Part shown: piece by piece, positions 16,634-25,129 of the stretch | How the letters are laid out: each line of letters starts with the position of its first letter | Numbering within the stretch: position 1 is the stretch's first letter | NCBI GenBank assembly: GCA_900769555.1 | Contig: CAAGHA010000023.1 | Span: forward strand, 17,133 to 81,132 | DNA: 64,000 bases | Origin: Bacteroidales bacterium | GTDB lineage: Bacteria; Bacteroidota; Bacteroidia; Bacteroidales; Paludibacteraceae | Reading direction: 5' to 3' | Translations under genes and position numbers: made by a program | Notes under the pieces: generated by a model | Seen by the model: only the letters and a program-made list of their open reading frames with translations | Databases searched by the model: none | Told to the model about the DNA's origin: nothing

Positions 16634-19090
16634 TTACATCGGATCTACGTCTATTTGTATAAATAGCGACTTAAATTGTGGTAATGAAAGGGTTTGATCT
16701 GTAAGAATCTTCAACAATTCTTTTGCCTTATCAAATGAGGAGGTCTGTTCTACTTTCAACATGATTCGCTGGATATACAATTGCTGTACTCGCATAACTA
16801 CAGGTCTATCCGGACCATAAACTCTATCTGAGAAGACTTTACGCATCTGCACGGCTAAAAATTGGGCAGCTTTCTCTACTTTCTCAAATTCTCGTCCTTT
16901 TAAATTTATATAAATAAGTCGGTAAAAAGGTGGATATTTATAGACTTGCCTCTGAAGGATTTGTTCTTTATAGAGCATCTGATAGTCATTGTTTTTTACC
17001 AACTCTATTACGGGATGATCGGGTGAATTAGTCTGTATTACAACCAAACCTCTTTTATTTTTTCGCCCTGCTCGCCCACTTACTTGTGCCATCATCTGAT
17101 AGGCTCTTTCATAGGCTCTAAAATCAGGGAAATTCAACAACGCATCGGCACTCAATATTCCCACTAATCTCACTCGCTCAAAATCCAATCCTTTGGAAAC
17201 CATTTGTGTTCCAACTAAAACATCTACCTTCCCCTCTTCAAACTCCCTTATTATCTTTTCATGGGCACTCTTGGTTCCTGCTGTGTCTACATCTAATCGA
17301 CAGACTTTTACATTCGGAAAAATCTCTTTTACATTTTCTTCCACTCGCTCTGTTCCAAATCCTACCGGTTCTAATGCCTCAATATGACAATGTGGACACT
17401 CCTTTGGCAACGCTATTGTATAGCCACAATAATGACATACTAACTCTTCTCTGTTTTTATGGTAGGATAAACTTATATCACAATTTTCACATTTCGGAAT
17501 GTAGGAACAGGATCTACACTCTACATAGGGGGAAAATCCTCTTCTATTTTGAAATAATATGACTTGCTCTTTTCTTTGAAATGCCAACCTCATCTCTTCT
17601 ATCAACTCGGGAGTGAAGTGTTCTCGCAACTCCTTCTTTCTTCGGGCTTCTTTAATATTTGCAACTTTTATTTCCGGCAACTCCATTCCTGCGTATCGTT
17701 GCTTAAGTTCAACCAACCCGAATTTCCCATTCATGGCATTATTATAACTCTCTATCGAAGGGGTAGCTGAGCCTAATAGAACCTTGGCTTTATGCATCAT
17801 TGCTAATACAATAGATGAATTTCCGGCGTGATAACGGGGTGCCGGATCATACTGCTTATAGGTTGTTTCGTGTTCCTCATCCACTACTATCAATCCTAAT
17901 TTTTTAAAGGGAAGAAAAACGGATGATCGAACCCCTAACACAACTTGTCCTCCTTCATCTTCTAATAATTTTTTCCAAATTTCAACCCTCTCGACATCGG
18001 AAAATTTTGAGTGATAGACCAACAACTTTTCTCCAAATACTTTACGCAATCGATTGGTAATCTGAGTTGTCAGGGCAATCTCTGGCAATAAAAACAATGC
18101 TTGTTCTCCTCTCGAAACCACATCTTGTATCAAGTGAATATATACTTCTGTCTTTCCGCTTGATGTTACACCATGCAACAACACCACCTGCTTTTCTGAA
18201 AATTGTTGCTTAATTTGATTCATTGCAACTTCTTGTGCTTCTGTTAAAGGATGGATCGGCTCTACTTCTTGTTCAATTGTTTCAATTCGCCCTACCTCTT
18301 TCTTGTAAATTTCAAATACTCCATTCTTCTCTAACGTCGAAAAAGATGAGCCGGAAACCTCATTTTGGTCTAACAACTCCTTCTTTGAAACCTCTCTACG
18401 TAATGATTGATTGAAAAATGCACTTAATTGCAGATAAGTCAACAGAACTTTTTCTTGCTTCGAGTATTTTTTTATTGTTTCAAATAGGGTTTCTAGTTCT
18501 TTTCCTTCGAAATATTGCGGTGTAAGACGAACATACTTTTCTATTTTAGGACGATACTTAAATTTCAGTTCTTCATTTATCTCTACAGCCCCTAACTCTA
18601 TCAGACGTTTTACCAATGGTAATATATTTTTCACATTAAGTTCTCGTGATAACTCTGTTAATGTTTTGGGTTTACGAGATAGTTGGTCTAACAACTCTTG
18701 TTCTCTACTTTTAAGTGGGGCTTCTGCCTCAAAGTCTTCAACTAATGAGATAATTGTTTCACTCTCCAACTTTAATCCGGACGGCAATGCAGCTTTAAAA
18801 ATCTCCCCTAAAGTACATTGATAATAATTTGATAACCACTCCCAAAAACGCAACTGACCGGGCCTTACTATTGATTCTCCATCTAATACGGAAATAACTG
18901 ATTTCAACTCCACATTTTCGGGTGCTGAAAAATGGATATTATAAACCAATGCAGTATAGATTTTACTTTTACCAAATGGGACTATTACGCGTGCGCCCAT
19001 TTTAACATCGCCGGAAAACTCCTCAGGCAATAGATAGGTATAGGTATTTGCCAACGGAAGGGGTAATATTACATCAACGTACATCTGCAT
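16634..19090 (-). CDS. priA: Primosomal replication-restart helicase PriA
   Basis: An 818-residue 3'-5' DNA helicase that restarts stalled replication forks. The N-terminal DNA-binding domain (about 1-105) is followed by a winged-helix part. The helicase core has Walker A GVTSSGKTE, Walker B DEEHE and GSATPS. The Cys-rich zinc region (CRSC, CENCDIS, CHYCG, CPHC) lies near residues 530-570, followed by VGTQMVSKGLDF and GRAGR. Either ATG at 19088-19090 or the one two codons on could be used. It begins 7 bases after a lipoprotein gene and is probably co-transcribed with it. Confidence 0.96.
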   Translation of the reverse strand: MQMYVDVILPLPLANTYTYLLPEEFSGDVKMGARVIVPFGKSKIYTALVYNIHFSAPENVELKSVISVLDGESIVRPGQLRFWEWLSNYYQCTLGEIFKAALPSGLKLESETIISLVEDFEAEAPLKSREQELLDQLSRKPKTLTELSRELNVKNILPLVKRLIELGAVEINEELKFKYRPKIEKYVRLTPQYFEGKELETLFETIKKYSKQEKVLLTYLQLSAFFNQSLRREVSKKELLDQNEVSGSSFSTLEKNGVFEIYKKEVGRIETIEQEVEPIHPLTEAQEVAMNQIKQQFSEKQVVLLHGVTSSGKTEVYIHLIQDVVSRGEQALFLLPEIALTTQITNRLRKVFGEKLLVYHSKFSDVERVEIWKKLLEDEGGQVVLGVRSSVFLPFKKLGLIVVDEEHETTYKQYDPAPRYHAGNSSIVLAMMHKAKVLLGSATPSIESYNNAMNGKFGLVELKQRYAGMELPEIKVANIKEARRKKELREHFTPELIEEMRLAFQRKEQVILFQNRRGFSPYVECRSCSYIPKCENCDISLSYHKNREELVCHYCGYTIALPKECPHCHIEALEPVGFGTERVEENVKEIFPNVKVCRLDVDTAGTKSAHEKIIREFEEGKVDVLVGTQMVSKGLDFERVRLVGILSADALLNFPDFRAYERAYQMMAQVSGRAGRKNKRGLVVIQTNSPDHPVIELVKNNDYQMLYKEQILQRQVYKYPPFYRLIYINLKGREFEKVEKAAQFLAVQMRKVFSDRVYGPDRPVVMRVQQLYIQRIMLKVEQTSSFDKAKELLKILTDQTLSLPQFKSLFIQIDVDPM

Positions 19091-19097
19091 ACTTTTC

Positions 19098-19982
19098 TTA
19101 TTTTAGCATCGACAAATCTGCCATCCCATTTATTTCTGTTGATATTTCTCCCAACCAACCAGCTTGCTGAAATACCCCGGTCTGGATTTTTACAAATCGT
19201 ATAGTGCATAAATCAACAGCCGCTCCATTTTCATCAACTAAATCTGATATATCAAAGCAATTTCCCTTAAGTTCGTTTGAATAATCAAGAGCTGACTCTT
19301 CACTCCTCTTTCCATTTTCCGCATATCCAAACAGAAACAGGCCTTCTTTGATCTTCCAATACTCTTTTTCGTTATCTCCGGAGTTATAATAAGCTTCCGG
19401 CAATAGTGTTCCTGAGAAGGTTATTGAATCATCCTCCTCTTTCCACCACCAAGATGATGACTTGGGCAATTCACCACAATTTCCCTCACAATCTCGCCAA
19501 GTAACATTAGAGGTGTCGTCTTTGGGCGCATAATAGGTCATTTGAAATTTACGATTGGATTTTTCAAATTCTGATCCTCTTACTTCATACCATCTCTCAT
19601 CGGGTAATTCATTCCCATTTTCATCACACATAAAATAAACAACCCCGGGCTCGGGTTGTACTGATGAGCCACAATAAACAATAACATCTTCTCCGTCTTG
19701 ATTTTTAACATCATGGTCAAATGTCATTACAACATAACCTCCCCACCCCCCTAATAATATAGAGGTTACACAACTATCTCCATTCAAATAATCAGGATAG
19801 GCTGCTCTATATGCATGCTGTCCGGGTGCATAATAGTAATCTAATACTGCGGAACAATAAGGGGATATTAGATTTTTATCTTCATTATCTTGAAAGTTCG
19901 AATCATCTTCAAAATGCGAATTTCTACAACCCACCAAGATTGTAATTAAACAAACTATAAAATGTATAGAATATTTTCTCAT
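19098..19982 (-). CDS. Surface lipoprotein of unknown function
   Basis: A 294-residue predicted lipoprotein (ITILVGC, Cys19). The segments GGWGGYVVMTFDHDV, VYCGSS, EPGVVYFMCDENGNELPD and WYEVRGSEF resemble a beta-sandwich domain found in Bacteroidales surface proteins often annotated as PKD-like or cell-surface proteins. I recognise the pattern but not a precise function. It is followed 7 bases later by priA, an odd pairing of a surface protein with a replication gene. Confidence 0.55.
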   Translation of the reverse strand: MRKYSIHFIVCLITILVGCRNSHFEDDSNFQDNEDKNLISPYCSAVLDYYYAPGQHAYRAAYPDYLNGDSCVTSILLGGWGGYVVMTFDHDVKNQDGEDVIVYCGSSVQPEPGVVYFMCDENGNELPDERWYEVRGSEFEKSNRKFQMTYYAPKDDTSNVTWRDCEGNCGELPKSSSWWWKEEDDSITFSGTLLPEAYYNSGDNEKEYWKIKEGLFLFGYAENGKRSEESALDYSNELKGNCFDISDLVDENGAAVDLCTIRFVKIQTGVFQQAGWLGEISTEINGMADLSMLK

Positions 19983-20032
19983 ATATATTTTTTAGAGGGT
20001 TTTGGGATGATCGTTTTAGAAATGCTATTCTT

Positions 20033-20063
20033 AATCATCTCGACCTGATTTATAGAAATCGCC
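20033..20063 (-). repeat. Dispersed inverted-repeat element, end fragment C
   Basis: Only one end of the family remains here: AATCATCTCGACCTGATTTATAGAA followed by ATCGCC. It lies just past the terminator of the tRNA-Leu gene, upstream of the lipoprotein gene. Confidence 0.5.
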
Positions 20064-20066
20064 ATA

Positions 20067-20106
20067 AAAAAAAGAGAAGCTAATTACAAAATATTAACTT
20101 CTCTTT
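20067..20106 (-). terminator. Terminator of tRNA-Leu
   Basis: On the minus strand AAGAGAAG and CTTCTCTT form a stem followed by a run of T, immediately downstream of the tRNA 3' end. This is a normal intrinsic terminator. Confidence 0.75.
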
Positions 20107-20107
20107 G

Positions 20108-20189
20108 TGCGGGTGAAGGGACTCGAACCCCCACGCCTCGCAGCACTAGATCCTAAGTCTAGCGTGGCTACCAATTACACCACACCCGC
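20108..20189 (-). tRNA. tRNA-Leu (anticodon UAG)
   Basis: An 82-base class II tRNA. The acceptor arms GCGGGTG and CACCCGC pair fully, with discriminator A. The anticodon stem CTAGA/TCTAG encloses the loop CTTAGGA, giving anticodon UAG (reads CUA and related leucine codons). A long variable arm (TGCTGCGAGGCGTG) and a GGTTCGAGTCC T arm are visible. CCA is not encoded, as usual in this phylum. Confidence 0.95.
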
Positions 20190-20344
20190 ATTCTTTAGTG
20201 ACGCAAAATTACATATATTTATTGGATTTGCAAATTTTTTGTCCATATTTTTATTGCTTTATTTCTATTTTCTTTAAATTTCAACACTAATTTATTGATA
20301 CTAAACTAAGTACATAGAAGAATTTCTAAAGCCTCATCTTCCTT

Positions 20345-21892
20345 TTATCCCTTTTTCCACTCGGTTAAATTGCGTTCTTCTGTACTGAAATTCACTCCAA
20401 TTTTCACGATTATCTTATCTTGTCCCAAAATCTTCTCTGTATATTTCTTTTCATCAATCTGCTTCAAGGCATCTTCTGCCGATTGATTGCGTTTACACTC
20501 TATAATGTAAGCACACTTTTCTGTCTGAAAGAATACATCAATTCTTCCGCCCAATACCGGATATTCCACCATTACTTTATGCCCGGTGGAACGTATCATC
20601 AAGTAAAGCGTATTACGAAAATTGGCTTCTATTAATTTAGGCTCATTACTCTCAAAGGGTATCTGACTCATAATCAACCGGATTTGAGTCATAAATCCGG
20701 CTACATCATCTGCCTCTATAAACTGACGAAGTTTAATAAGATCAAGGTCTTTTCTATCACTGGTTTGGGATGTTACATAATTGGGCAATAACACTCGCGT
20801 CAAACCCTCAGAAACCTCCTCATTGGGGAATCCGAGTTTGTAAAAGCCTTTACTATAGCCTTTTATGGTAAGATATCCGCTCTGATACATCGCTGCGATT
20901 AGATTACTCTCCCCATTCCCAAATGCAGCCAACATTTCTCCCGTGGCTAATAAATCCCCTTCAAATTCCGGAATATCAACATTACTTTTCGATAATATTT
21001 TCGCTAAATAAGTGGGTGTACCTGTTGCAAACCAATAATTACTCAACTGATTATCAGACAAGGAATTAAACAAACTAAACGGATTATAAATATCTTCTGA
21101 CCGCTCACTAAAATGATAGCCGTCATACTTCTGTTTCAATTGTGCGTACATATCTTCCTTGCTGACATTTTGCTTCTCTGCAAAACATTCTATTTCTTTA
21201 TCAAAATATCTTCGCAATTCAGACTCTGTAATACCACAGATAGATGCATAATCTGCACTCATTGAGATATCTCTTGGGTTATTGGCGGCACTGAAAATAC
21301 CCAACTTACCATAACGGGTAACTCCGGTCAGAAATGCAAAACGTATATATCGGTCTGCTTTCTTCATAATTCCGTACAGACCTTGCAATATACTCCTAAT
21401 CTTTTCTTGCAACTCGGGCTGACCGATTGTATCTGTCAACGGCTTGTCATACTCATCTATAAGGATGACTGCTTTCCGCCCCGTCTTCTCAAAGGCGCGG
21501 GTAACCACACCGTTAAAACGCAAACCTAAGGTTATTTCAGATTCTTCTTTCCCAAATATAGACTCTTGACATGTCAAAAATTGATTGATTACAGACAATA
21601 CTGTCTCTTCTGAGGTATAGGATTCACCTGTGAAATCTATATGAAAAATAGGATACTCCAACCAATCCTTCTCCAATCTCTCAATGGCAAGGCCTTTGAA
21701 AAGGTCTTGCCTACCCATAAAATAAGACTCCAAGGTGGTGGTAAGCAAACTTTTTCCAAAACGACGCGGACGACTCAGAAAATAATACTCTCCTGACGAA
21801 ACTAATTTATAAACCAATTCGGTCTTATCTACGTATGTATAGCTTCCGTTGATAAGTTTCTCAAATGTCTGTATGCCTATTGGGTATTTCAT
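20345..21892 (-). CDS. AAA-ATPase-like protein with PD-(D/E)XK nuclease fold
   Basis: A 515-residue protein of the family with an N-terminal AAA-ATPase-like domain (PF09820) and a C-terminal PDDEXK_9 domain (PF08011). Visible motifs are FLSRPRRFGKSLLTTTLESYF (P-loop variant near residue 40), ILIDEYDKPL (Walker B) and, near the C-terminus, GGRIDVFFQTEKCAYIIECK (the D...ExK nuclease-like core). The family occurs in many copies in Bacteroidales genomes and its function is unsettled; links to mobile DNA or defence have been proposed but are not shown by this sequence. It stands alone between tRNA-Leu and a repeat-rich gap. Confidence 0.85.
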   Translation of the reverse strand: MKYPIGIQTFEKLINGSYTYVDKTELVYKLVSSGEYYFLSRPRRFGKSLLTTTLESYFMGRQDLFKGLAIERLEKDWLEYPIFHIDFTGESYTSEETVLSVINQFLTCQESIFGKEESEITLGLRFNGVVTRAFEKTGRKAVILIDEYDKPLTDTIGQPELQEKIRSILQGLYGIMKKADRYIRFAFLTGVTRYGKLGIFSAANNPRDISMSADYASICGITESELRRYFDKEIECFAEKQNVSKEDMYAQLKQKYDGYHFSERSEDIYNPFSLFNSLSDNQLSNYWFATGTPTYLAKILSKSNVDIPEFEGDLLATGEMLAAFGNGESNLIAAMYQSGYLTIKGYSKGFYKLGFPNEEVSEGLTRVLLPNYVTSQTSDRKDLDLIKLRQFIEADDVAGFMTQIRLIMSQIPFESNEPKLIEANFRNTLYLMIRSTGHKVMVEYPVLGGRIDVFFQTEKCAYIIECKRNQSAEDALKQIDEKKYTEKILGQDKIIVKIGVNFSTEERNLTEWKKG

Positions 21893-22127
21893 ATTGTGCT
21901 ATTTATCTATATATTTAAGAAGTAGTTCTCTTTCCAACAATCATAAGAAGATGGGAGTTCATGTGTTATAAAATCAAGGTAATTGAGATTAGGTATGAAA
22001 CGTACTCTTTTATATGATTACAACCAACTACTCTTCAAATCCTATTATTCATAGATTGTAAAGATAATAATTTGATTGCGTTTTGAAAAATAATTGCAAA
22101 TAATTTTGATTCTCCGTTTTAACAGTA

Positions 22128-22485
22128 CAATGTAGCGATTTGGAAAAAGGATTGTTTTTATTGAAGACGGTGCAAATGTTGTAGGGACACGGCACGCCGT
22201 GTCCGTCAATAATTAAATCAATACAGATAATTGGCGTGGCGAGTATTACGGACACGGCATGCCGTGTCCCTACGGGGGTGGAGCGAACAGAAAAAGGAAT
22301 TAATAAACAATGTGGCGATCTGAAAAAGGATGTTTTTATTGAAAACGGTGCAAATGTTGTAGGGACACGGCACGCCGTGTCCGTCAATAATTAAATCAAT
22401 ACAGATAATTGGTGCGCAGTGCATTACGGACACGGCATGCCGCGTCCCTACGGATGGGGAGCGAACAGAAAAAGGAATTAATAAA
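22128..22485. repeat. Tandem REP/BIME-like repeat, two 178-180 bp units
   Basis: Two nearly identical units start at 22128 and 22308, and a third begins and breaks off at 22486. Each unit holds two palindromes in mirror orientation: GTAGGGACACGGC... near 22181 and 22359, and ...GCCGTGTCCCTAC or GCCGCGTCCCTAC ending near 22273 and 22451. GTAG therefore stands at both outer ends, the layout of REP pairs (BIMEs) mobilised by RAYT transposases. Open frames across this block only translate the repeat and are not genes. Confidence 0.8.
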
Positions 22486-22518
22486 CAATGTGGCAATACA
22501 AAATTTTTCTGAAACAGC

Positions 22519-22559
22519 AAAGCCCCGGCTTGGAAAGTCGAGGCTTTTTCGTTTTTTTT
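22519..22559 (+). terminator. Plus-strand intrinsic terminator without an assigned gene
   Basis: AAAGCCCCGGCTT, a four-base loop and AGTCGAGGCTTT form a stem with one mismatch and one G-U pair. TTTTTCG and a run of eight T follow. Orientation is clearly plus, but both flanking genes are on the minus strand, so it may end an unannotated transcript. Confidence 0.6.
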
Positions 22560-22561
22560 AG

Positions 22562-22615
22562 TTTGAAAAATTAAAGAGAGGATACCTCGTTTTGAGACAC
22601 CCTCTCTTTTTGAGT
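22562..22615 (-). terminator. Terminator after the SusC/SusD/lipoprotein genes
   Basis: AAAGAGAGG and CCTCTCTTT make a perfect nine-base stem, with A/T-rich tails on both sides, so it could work both ways. It lies about 65 bases beyond the stop of the 144-residue lipoprotein gene on the minus strand. Confidence 0.65.
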
Positions 22616-22678
22616 AGTTATAGAATGAAGAGAACTACAAATAATTAAGACTCTTCGTTTTAACTTAGAACAAAACTA

Positions 22679-23113
22679 CTAATACTCTAAAGCTGGTTTA
22701 AGAATGTTGAATACGTAAGGATCCTTACAACCAGTGGCTTCTAACACCAATCTATTGGTTTCATAAGTATAACCTTTTTTAGCCCTCTCTTTAGACAAAG
22801 TAAAAATAATCGAACCATCTGCTACGTACGCAGGATTCAATTCAATAGGATAAATAGTATCTTGTCCGATAGAATTGTATCCCATTAAATATGCTTTATT
22901 AACAATTGACAAACCGCTTCCCAATACTACGATGGTAGAGTTAGGCTGTAATTGTTGCAAAGCTACATCCATTGAATCAGAAGAGACAAATTTTTCAACA
23001 GCTAAAGATGAACATCCACATTCAACACATTCCTTCTCGCAAGAAGTAAAGATACTTCCCGCCATTGCACCGAAAAACAAAAACGGAAGCAATATTCTAT
23101 ATTTAAATCTCAT
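22679..23113 (-). CDS. Small lipoprotein of the SusC/SusD locus
   Basis: A 144-residue predicted lipoprotein with a lipobox at GSIFTSC (Cys24) and a cysteine cluster right behind it (CEKECVECGC). The rest is beta-rich (STIVVLGSGLSIVNKAYLMGY) and recalls an IPT/TIG-like or SusE-like binding domain, which I cannot confirm. It follows susD by 21 bases in the same operon, so it probably sits at the cell surface next to the SusCD complex. Confidence 0.6.
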   Translation of the reverse strand: MRFKYRILLPFLFFGAMAGSIFTSCEKECVECGCSSLAVEKFVSSDSMDVALQQLQPNSTIVVLGSGLSIVNKAYLMGYNSIGQDTIYPIELNPAYVADGSIIFTLSKERAKKGYTYETNRLVLEATGCKDPYVFNILKPALEY

Positions 23114-23134
23114 ACTTTTAATTATTAAATTTTA

Positions 23135-25114
23135 TTAATATGGATAAGTTCCTCTATCCACGTCATTAACAAAGTCCTTGGCTGCACCATTATCAATACC
23201 AGTTTGAGCAGAAACCGGAATAGGTAAGAACCAATAGTTATTAGAAATAAAGTTATTTATCAAAATAGTTTCTTCAGCTTTTGCGTTGGCATCAGCTTCC
23301 CATTTTTCAGGATACATAGTTGCCAAAATACTGTTCAAGGCATTTACTACCGCCTTACGAGCATAACCGGCTTCAGTTTCTGCTTCCTTCGCTGGTGCTT
23401 TAGGTTTTCCAGCCATTTGAACTCCTCTATCCATCTGAACTAAGAACTTATGTGCCATTATAGGATCTCTGTAGTACAAACGTTTCAAATCCAACCACGC
23501 TTGTCCCTCCATTGCAAACTCTTTGCGACGCTCTTGCATGAGGTCGTATCTTTCTACATTGTGATACATTGTTTCGGTCAAAGGCACATCAACTGTTGCA
23601 GTGGTTGAATCGTCTAATTTAATAGAAAAACTTTCAAAGTTCGCTCTTTTTGTTGAAAGATCTTCAAAAAATGGAATTGCTTCTGTCAATTGTGGAGCAC
23701 CATGGGCTTTCAATACTTCGTTAATATCTGCAAGACCTGCGGCAGAAGCAGCACAAACATCCAAATTTTCTTTTGCCATTAGTGCTTCGGCTCTCATCAT
23801 ATAGACATCGGAAAGACGAATTAAATCTATTCTGCGTTGGATAGACATTCCAGTCTCTGCATGAAAACCTCTGTTATCTATACCCCAAACAAACTTTTTG
23901 ACATGGTTAAAGACATATCCTCCGGCTCCATCTGTTAGGAAATTCAAACCTGAAGCACCTTCGATTTGATTCGGGTCATCATTAGGATCATAATCGGGAC
24001 CATATACAGCCGTATTTCCTCCGGCTCCAATAGAATATGGTTCTGCACCAACATACAAACACAACTCTCTCTTTCTTTCATCATCATTAGAGAAAGATTT
24101 GTAAAGGTTGTAGGTAATACCCTTTCCACTTCCCCAGCCGGAACCCGGCGACCAATATGTATTTCGTCCCATTTGAGCTTGATAAGAAGATCCTTCTCCA
24201 TACTCTCCATTAACAAAATAGAGTGCAAATATTGTCTCACTACTAGGACTTGTCATCGCATCATAAGTGAACATTTCTTTATGACTTTGAAGCTTATTTG
24301 TACCTCCAATAATCTCTGTACACAAATCTACAACACTCTGATACTTTCCGGCAACATCAGACTCCTTGTATCGTGCAACTGCTAAATCAGACTGACAAGA
24401 AGCCATGGTCAAATACAACTTTGCCAACACTGCCTTTGCAGAGTTCTTGCTTGCTCTTTTAGGTTTGGATGGTGTATCCGGCAAAACATCTTTCGCATAC
24501 AACAAATCCTTTTCAATCGCTTTATACAAGGTTGCTCTTGTCACCTTTGGTAATTTTACAGATTGTGCAATATCTGTCTCTGTATCCAAAACCAAAGGAA
24601 CTTCACCAAAATACTCCGTAGCCAAAAAATGTGCGAAAGCTCTAAACAACATAGCCTCTCCTTTCACCTCAGCCAATTGCTCATCTGACACATCAAATCC
24701 TTCAGGCTTTGGATCGGTTCCATCTTGAATTCTCGTTATTTTATGAATCACTTGATTGGCAGTTGCAATTACGCCGGAATACAATGAAGTAAAACCCTCT
24801 TTCAAGATTGAATTATCATCTCCTATGGAAAGTTTAAACAACGCACCTTCTTGATCATAGACATTATATAGAACGCCGGAAAGACCTTCATTTACACACC
24901 ATGAGAATTTCTGCTCATATTGTGACCACAATTGACCTCCATATAACGGAGATGTCAAGGATTGAAACTGATCATACCTTACCACTCCTGTAGTAGAATT
25001 TGCACCATACAAATCCTCTTCTAAAAAGTCCTTACATGAGGAGGCAAACAACGTCGCCACCCCGGCAGTAATAATTACTGCTTTACGTTTTAAATTAATT
25101 AATTTCATACTCAT
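23135..25114 (-). CDS. SusD/RagB-family outer-membrane lipoprotein
   Basis: A 659-residue surface nutrient-binding lipoprotein that caps a SusC transporter. The lipobox is ASSC at Cys27 (counted from MSMKL; the second ATG at 25108 gives MKLINLK and is at least as likely). RagB/SusD signatures include AEVKGEAMLFRAFAHFLATEYFGEVPLV in the N-terminal TPR-like part, RLSDVYMMRAEALM, and RRKEFAMEGQAWLDLKRL near the C-terminus. It lies 15 bases after susC. The ligand cannot be read from the sequence, because no glycosidase or sensor gene is attached. Confidence 0.93.
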   Translation of the reverse strand: MSMKLINLKRKAVIITAGVATLFASSCKDFLEEDLYGANSTTGVVRYDQFQSLTSPLYGGQLWSQYEQKFSWCVNEGLSGVLYNVYDQEGALFKLSIGDDNSILKEGFTSLYSGVIATANQVIHKITRIQDGTDPKPEGFDVSDEQLAEVKGEAMLFRAFAHFLATEYFGEVPLVLDTETDIAQSVKLPKVTRATLYKAIEKDLLYAKDVLPDTPSKPKRASKNSAKAVLAKLYLTMASCQSDLAVARYKESDVAGKYQSVVDLCTEIIGGTNKLQSHKEMFTYDAMTSPSSETIFALYFVNGEYGEGSSYQAQMGRNTYWSPGSGWGSGKGITYNLYKSFSNDDERKRELCLYVGAEPYSIGAGGNTAVYGPDYDPNDDPNQIEGASGLNFLTDGAGGYVFNHVKKFVWGIDNRGFHAETGMSIQRRIDLIRLSDVYMMRAEALMAKENLDVCAASAAGLADINEVLKAHGAPQLTEAIPFFEDLSTKRANFESFSIKLDDSTTATVDVPLTETMYHNVERYDLMQERRKEFAMEGQAWLDLKRLYYRDPIMAHKFLVQMDRGVQMAGKPKAPAKEAETEAGYARKAVVNALNSILATMYPEKWEADANAKAEETILINNFISNNYWFLPIPVSAQTGIDNGAAKDFVNDVDRGTYPY

Positions 25115-25129
25115 TCAAATTATAGTTTA

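Noticed and set aside
22128..22500. CRISPR array
   Set aside because: The repeat unit is about 180 bases, present only twice, with no unique spacers and no cas genes nearby.
22049..22520. Two overlapping minus-strand open frames repeating GHGVPCPYNICTVFNKN
   Set aside because: They only translate the tandem REP units; the repeated peptide follows the DNA repeat and has no protein features.
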